Assembly (NCBI GenBank): GCA_002345025.1
Contig: DDUX01000028.1
Location: 1 to 7,689 of the forward strand
DNA from: Candidatus Accumulibacter iunctus
Lineage (GTDB): Bacteria > Pseudomonadota > Gammaproteobacteria > Burkholderiales > Rhodocyclaceae
Direction: 5' to 3'
DNA length: 7,689 nt
The notes under the pieces were generated by a model. The model was not told where the DNA came from and ran no database searches. It saw only the letters and a program-made list of their open reading frames with translations. Below, piece by piece: positions 5,890 through 7,689 of this stretch; position 1 is the stretch's first letter, and every line of letters begins with the position of its first letter. Position numbers and translations under genes: made by a program.

Positions 5890-6237
5890 ATGAAGGCGAT
5901 CCTGCGCAGCGGAGTGATCGCCGTCTGCCTGCTGCTCGCGGCCTGCGTGCCAGGGCCCGAAAAAGCAGGGGAACTCACTCGCGTGTCGATGCAGGAGTAT
6001 TTTCGCTACGATCCGCAGTTCAGGGGCCAGGGCATCGAGGTCCTCGCTGTCCGCGTCACCGGCGGCCACGACAAGCAACTCGAAGGCGTGGCGACGATCC
6101 GGCACGCCGGCCAGAGCCACGAGGTGCCGGTGATCATCGTCCTCGACCGGGTCAATCTGGCATGGTTTGCCCAGCCGGGAGGGCTTGCCTTCCTGGCCAG
6201 GTCACCCGCCGACGCCGACCGGAAGACGACGGAATAG
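5890..6237 (+). CDS. Small putative lipoprotein of unknown function
   Basis: I start at ATG 5890, giving 115 residues. The N-terminus is a lipoprotein signal: MKAILR, a hydrophobic stretch, and the lipobox LAAC with Cys19. The mature part (about 97 residues) has a short acidic/basic stretch, then MQEYFRYDPQFRGQGIEVLAVRVTGG and a beta-rich segment (GVATIRHAGQSHEVPVIIVLD). I do not recognise a family. The predicted location is the cell envelope, anchored by lipid. A GTG 21 nt upstream in frame could extend it by seven residues, but the ATG puts the lipoprotein signal at the very N-terminus and has a partial ribosome binding site (AGGCAGAG, 5876-5883). It follows the HD gene by 96 bp on the same strand and might be a distal operon member. 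Confidence 0.7.
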   Translation: MKAILRSGVIAVCLLLAACVPGPEKAGELTRVSMQEYFRYDPQFRGQGIEVLAVRVTGGHDKQLEGVATIRHAGQSHEVPVIIVLDRVNLAWFAQPGGLAFLARSPADADRKTTE

Positions 6238-6282
6238 TCCCCCTCGCCGGCCCACAGGCAATACCATGCGACCGCTTGCCAG

Positions 6283-6300
6283 CGGCGGCAACGACCGCCG
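6283..6300 (+). terminator. GC-rich hairpin, possible terminator
   Basis: CGGCGG (6283-6288) and CCGCCG (6295-6300) form a perfect 6-bp GC stem with the 6-nt loop CAACGA, 46 bp after the stop of the small lipoprotein gene. Only TTC follows, not a T-run, so intrinsic termination is uncertain. Confidence 0.25.
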
Positions 6301-6547
6301 TTCGGGACTGCCGGCTCCTGCGGACGGCTGCTCCGCGCTGTCGACCGCTGCCGCCGGCTGACGCTTGTTGACCCTTCTGCCGCTGTCCGGCTGCCGGAAT
6401 CGGGTAGCCGTTCCTGCAGCGGGTCGGTCGAGCGGAGTCCGACTTCGACCTACGCCAGCGCGCGGGCGAACGGCGCTCGTCCGGCGCCGCCACACGGCTG
6501 CGGACCGCCGACATCGCTCGGTCGCGGCGTCCGGCAAGGGCAGCGAT

Positions 6548-6577
6548 CTGGCATCCGGGGCGAAGTGGTGCTAGGCT
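6548..6577 (+). promoter_or_regulatory. Candidate promoter for the lipoprotein-symporter pair
   Basis: CTGGCA (6548-6553, 4 of 6 to TTGACA) and TAGGCT (6572-6577, 3 of 6 to TATAAT) are 18 bp apart. The -10 is preceded by TG at the extended -10 position (6569-6570). It would leave an untranslated leader of roughly 85 nt before the ATG at 6670. This is a pattern match by eye only. Confidence 0.3.
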
Positions 6578-6656
6578 GATCGGCGTCAGGCGGCGTGGAA
6601 ATCGCCAAAGGCTTCTGCAGCGACCGGAGCTTGTCCCTTGCTGCTTCTCGCCCTTC

Positions 6657-6662
6657 AGGAGG
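6657..6662 (+). promoter_or_regulatory. Ribosome binding site fixing the start at 6670
   Basis: A perfect AGGAGG lies 7 nt before ATG 6670. It rules out the in-frame ATG at 6595, which would add 25 residues ahead of the signal sequence and has no comparable site. Confidence 0.8.
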
Positions 6663-6669
6663 CAAGATC

Positions 6670-7245
6670 ATGCGCTCTCTCCGCGACTCAACCAGGCTGC
6701 TGCACTGGCCGCTCACGATCATGCTGCTGCCGACGCTGCTGGCAGTTGGCTGCGGCCAACCGGAGCCGACGACGGTCATGACGCCGGGCGACAGAATCCC
6801 GTTCTCGGGCAACTGGAGCCCGACCGGAACGCAACAGGTTCTCGACCTTGAAGCAGGACACCGGGCCGGCATCTTCAGGTTGAATGGTTCGCTCGTGCTG
6901 ACCGGCAAGCAGCGCCTCACGCGCGCGTTCAGGACCGACGTCATTGGTTTCTCCGACACCGGCAGCGGCATGGTGGGACGTAGCGTGTGGACCGACGAGC
7001 ATGGCGACAGGGTGTTCAGCGAGTTGCGCGGCGCCGCCATTGGTCCAGGCCAGCGGATCGAAGGCAACATCATCGGCGGCACCGGTCGCTACGAGGGCCT
7101 GCGCGGGGAATACGGTTTCGAGTGGCAGCGCATCGGCCCGGTCGAAGGCGACGAGATCGCCGGCCGGGTTGTCGGGCTGACGGGCTGGGCTCGGGTCACC
7201 CCGGCCGCCGAGCAATCTCCCACCACTGCAGGAGATCGGAAATGA
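6670..7245 (+). CDS. Putative lipoprotein with a GTGRYxGxxG beta-barrel-like domain
   Basis: The 191-residue product begins with a basic N-terminus, a hydrophobic core and a lipobox-like LAVGC (Cys28), suggesting an envelope lipoprotein; Ala at the -3 position makes this less than ideal. The mature part is rich in beta-strand pattern, with alternating hydrophobic residues and many glycines. It includes GTGRYEGLRGEYGF at 137-150, preceded by RIEGNIIG. A 'G-GTG-(R/K)Y-x-G-x-x-G' turn is seen in proteins with an allene-oxide-cyclase/dirigent-type barrel. That fold assignment is inference from the motif and implies no plant-like activity. No catalytic residues can be named. The stop codon overlaps the symporter start as ATGA, so the two are probably translated together and may act in the same process. 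Confidence 0.75.
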   Translation: MRSLRDSTRLLHWPLTIMLLPTLLAVGCGQPEPTTVMTPGDRIPFSGNWSPTGTQQVLDLEAGHRAGIFRLNGSLVLTGKQRLTRAFRTDVIGFSDTGSGMVGRSVWTDEHGDRVFSELRGAAIGPGQRIEGNIIGGTGRYEGLRGEYGFEWQRIGPVEGDEIAGRVVGLTGWARVTPAAEQSPTTAGDRK

Positions 7246-7689
7246 ACGTCGCCACTGTTGATAAGGTAAGAATCGTCAAACTGGCGGTCGTCCTGCTCCT
7301 CTTCTGCGGCCTCTGGTTCATGCCAGTGCCCGCGGGCCTGACGCGCGAGGCCTGGCGACTGTTTGCGATCTTCGCCGCCGCCATCCTTTCCGTCGTCTTG
7401 AATGCCTTGCCACTGCTGACCTCGGCGGTGGCGGCCTGCGCCTTCGTCGTTCTCACCGGCACGCTCACGCCGGCGAAGGCCTACGGCGCCTTCGCCAACC
7501 CCACCGTGCTGCTCGTGGTGACGGCTTTCCTGGTCTCGCAGTCGGTGGTCAAGAGCGGGCTTGGCAAGCGGATCAGTCTCTACGTGGTGTCGCTGTTCGG
7601 AAAATCGACTCTCGGCCTGGCTTACAGTGTCTTCATCACCGACACACTGATCTCGCCGGGCTTCCCGAGCAATACCGCGCGCGGCGGTG
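7242..7689 (+). CDS. DASS-family dicarboxylate/anion:Na+ symporter, N-terminal part (cut by window end)
   Basis: The first 149 codons are visible. The start is FMPVPAGLTREAWRLFAIFAAAI (residues 26-48), typical of the divalent anion:Na+ symporter family, which includes CitT, TtdT, SdcS and plastid 2-oxoglutarate/malate translocators. It continues with FANPTVLLVVTAFLVSQ (84-100), a conserved GLGKRI turn (107-111) and LFGKSTLGLAY. The SNT motif at 143-145 (within PSNTARGG) contributes to the first Na+/carboxylate site in the family. Hydrophobic segments at about 13-29, 38-57, 60-75 and 88-103 are membrane helices. The protein would import or exchange C4/C5 dicarboxylates or citrate across the inner membrane; the exact substrate is not predictable. 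The ATG sits in an ATGA overlap and has GGAG 7 nt upstream. About two thirds of the usual 450-500 residues lie beyond the window. Confidence 0.9.
   Translation, partial: MNVATVDKVRIVKLAVVLLLFCGLWFMPVPAGLTREAWRLFAIFAAAILSVVLNALPLLTSAVAACAFVVLTGTLTPAKAYGAFANPTVLLVVTAFLVSQSVVKSGLGKRISLYVVSLFGKSTLGLAYSVFITDTLISPGFPSNTARGG

Larger units (their letters stand above)
6238..6669. other. 432-bp gap without a convincing gene
   Basis: Short frames are open on both strands, including two overlapping minus-strand frames spanning 6152-6537. All give Arg/Pro/Ala-rich products with no signal, motif or ribosome binding site, as expected from random high-GC sequence. The first part contains a GC hairpin (6283-6300) and the last part a possible promoter (6548-6577) and the ribosome binding site of the next gene. 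I see no tRNA, CRISPR or recognisable RNA gene. Confidence 0.5.

Noticed and set aside
4996..6120. Minus-strand open frame of 374 codons
   Set aside because: Antisense to the HD hydrolase and its neighbours; no motif or ribosome binding site.
6548..6565. Sigma-54 promoter (TGGCA...)
   Set aside because: TGGCA is present at 6549-6553 but the GC of the -12 element is not at the required spacing.
6595..6669. Start of the second lipoprotein at ATG 6595
   Set aside because: A perfect AGGAGG 7 nt before ATG 6670 and the signal sequence starting there favour the shorter form.

Overview
The window is about 7.7 kb of GC-rich bacterial chromosome with long antisense open frames typical of high-GC genomes. 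Gene content points to a Gram-negative proteobacterium: a short Ni-type glyoxalase I, Sec signal peptides, two likely lipoproteins and a divalent-anion:Na+ symporter. An ISAzo13-type transposase end and the general feel of the proteins make a betaproteobacterium of the Rhodocyclales (Azoarcus/Accumulibacter-like) my best guess, but this is inference and no marker gene is present.

Left edge (1-222): the last codons of an ISAzo13-family transposase run rightward to a TAA at 81-83. A 9-bp A/T-rich hairpin follows directly. Facing it on the minus strand is the start of a ComEA-like helix-hairpin-helix gene with a textbook ribosome binding site and signal peptide. It loses homology after about 35 codons and stops inside the insertion sequence. 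This looks like a competence-type gene broken by transposon insertion.

Middle left (448-2399): a SOUL heme-binding-family protein with a signal peptide, then a 352-bp stretch without a convincing gene. Next is glyoxalase I (gloA) followed after 4 bp by an FmdE-like protein starting with GTG, so these two are probably co-transcribed.

Centre (2546-5793): four tightly packed plus-strand genes that look like one operon. They encode an exported YVTN-type beta-propeller, an exported NodB-type polysaccharide deacetylase (2-bp gap), a membrane sterol-desaturase/fatty-acid-hydroxylase family protein (ATGA overlap) and a stand-alone HD hydrolase resembling the ppGpp-hydrolase domain of RelA/SpoT (11-bp overlap). 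Together they suggest envelope or surface lipid/polysaccharide modification with an attached nucleotide-hydrolase gene. The pathway cannot be named from sequence alone, and this operon is the most interesting unit in the window.

Right (5890-7689): a small unrecognised lipoprotein, a 432-bp gene-free stretch with a possible promoter near its end, a second lipoprotein with a GTGRYxGxxG beta-barrel-like motif, and, overlapping it by ATGA, the first 149 codons of a DASS-family dicarboxylate/anion:Na+ symporter cut off by the window edge.
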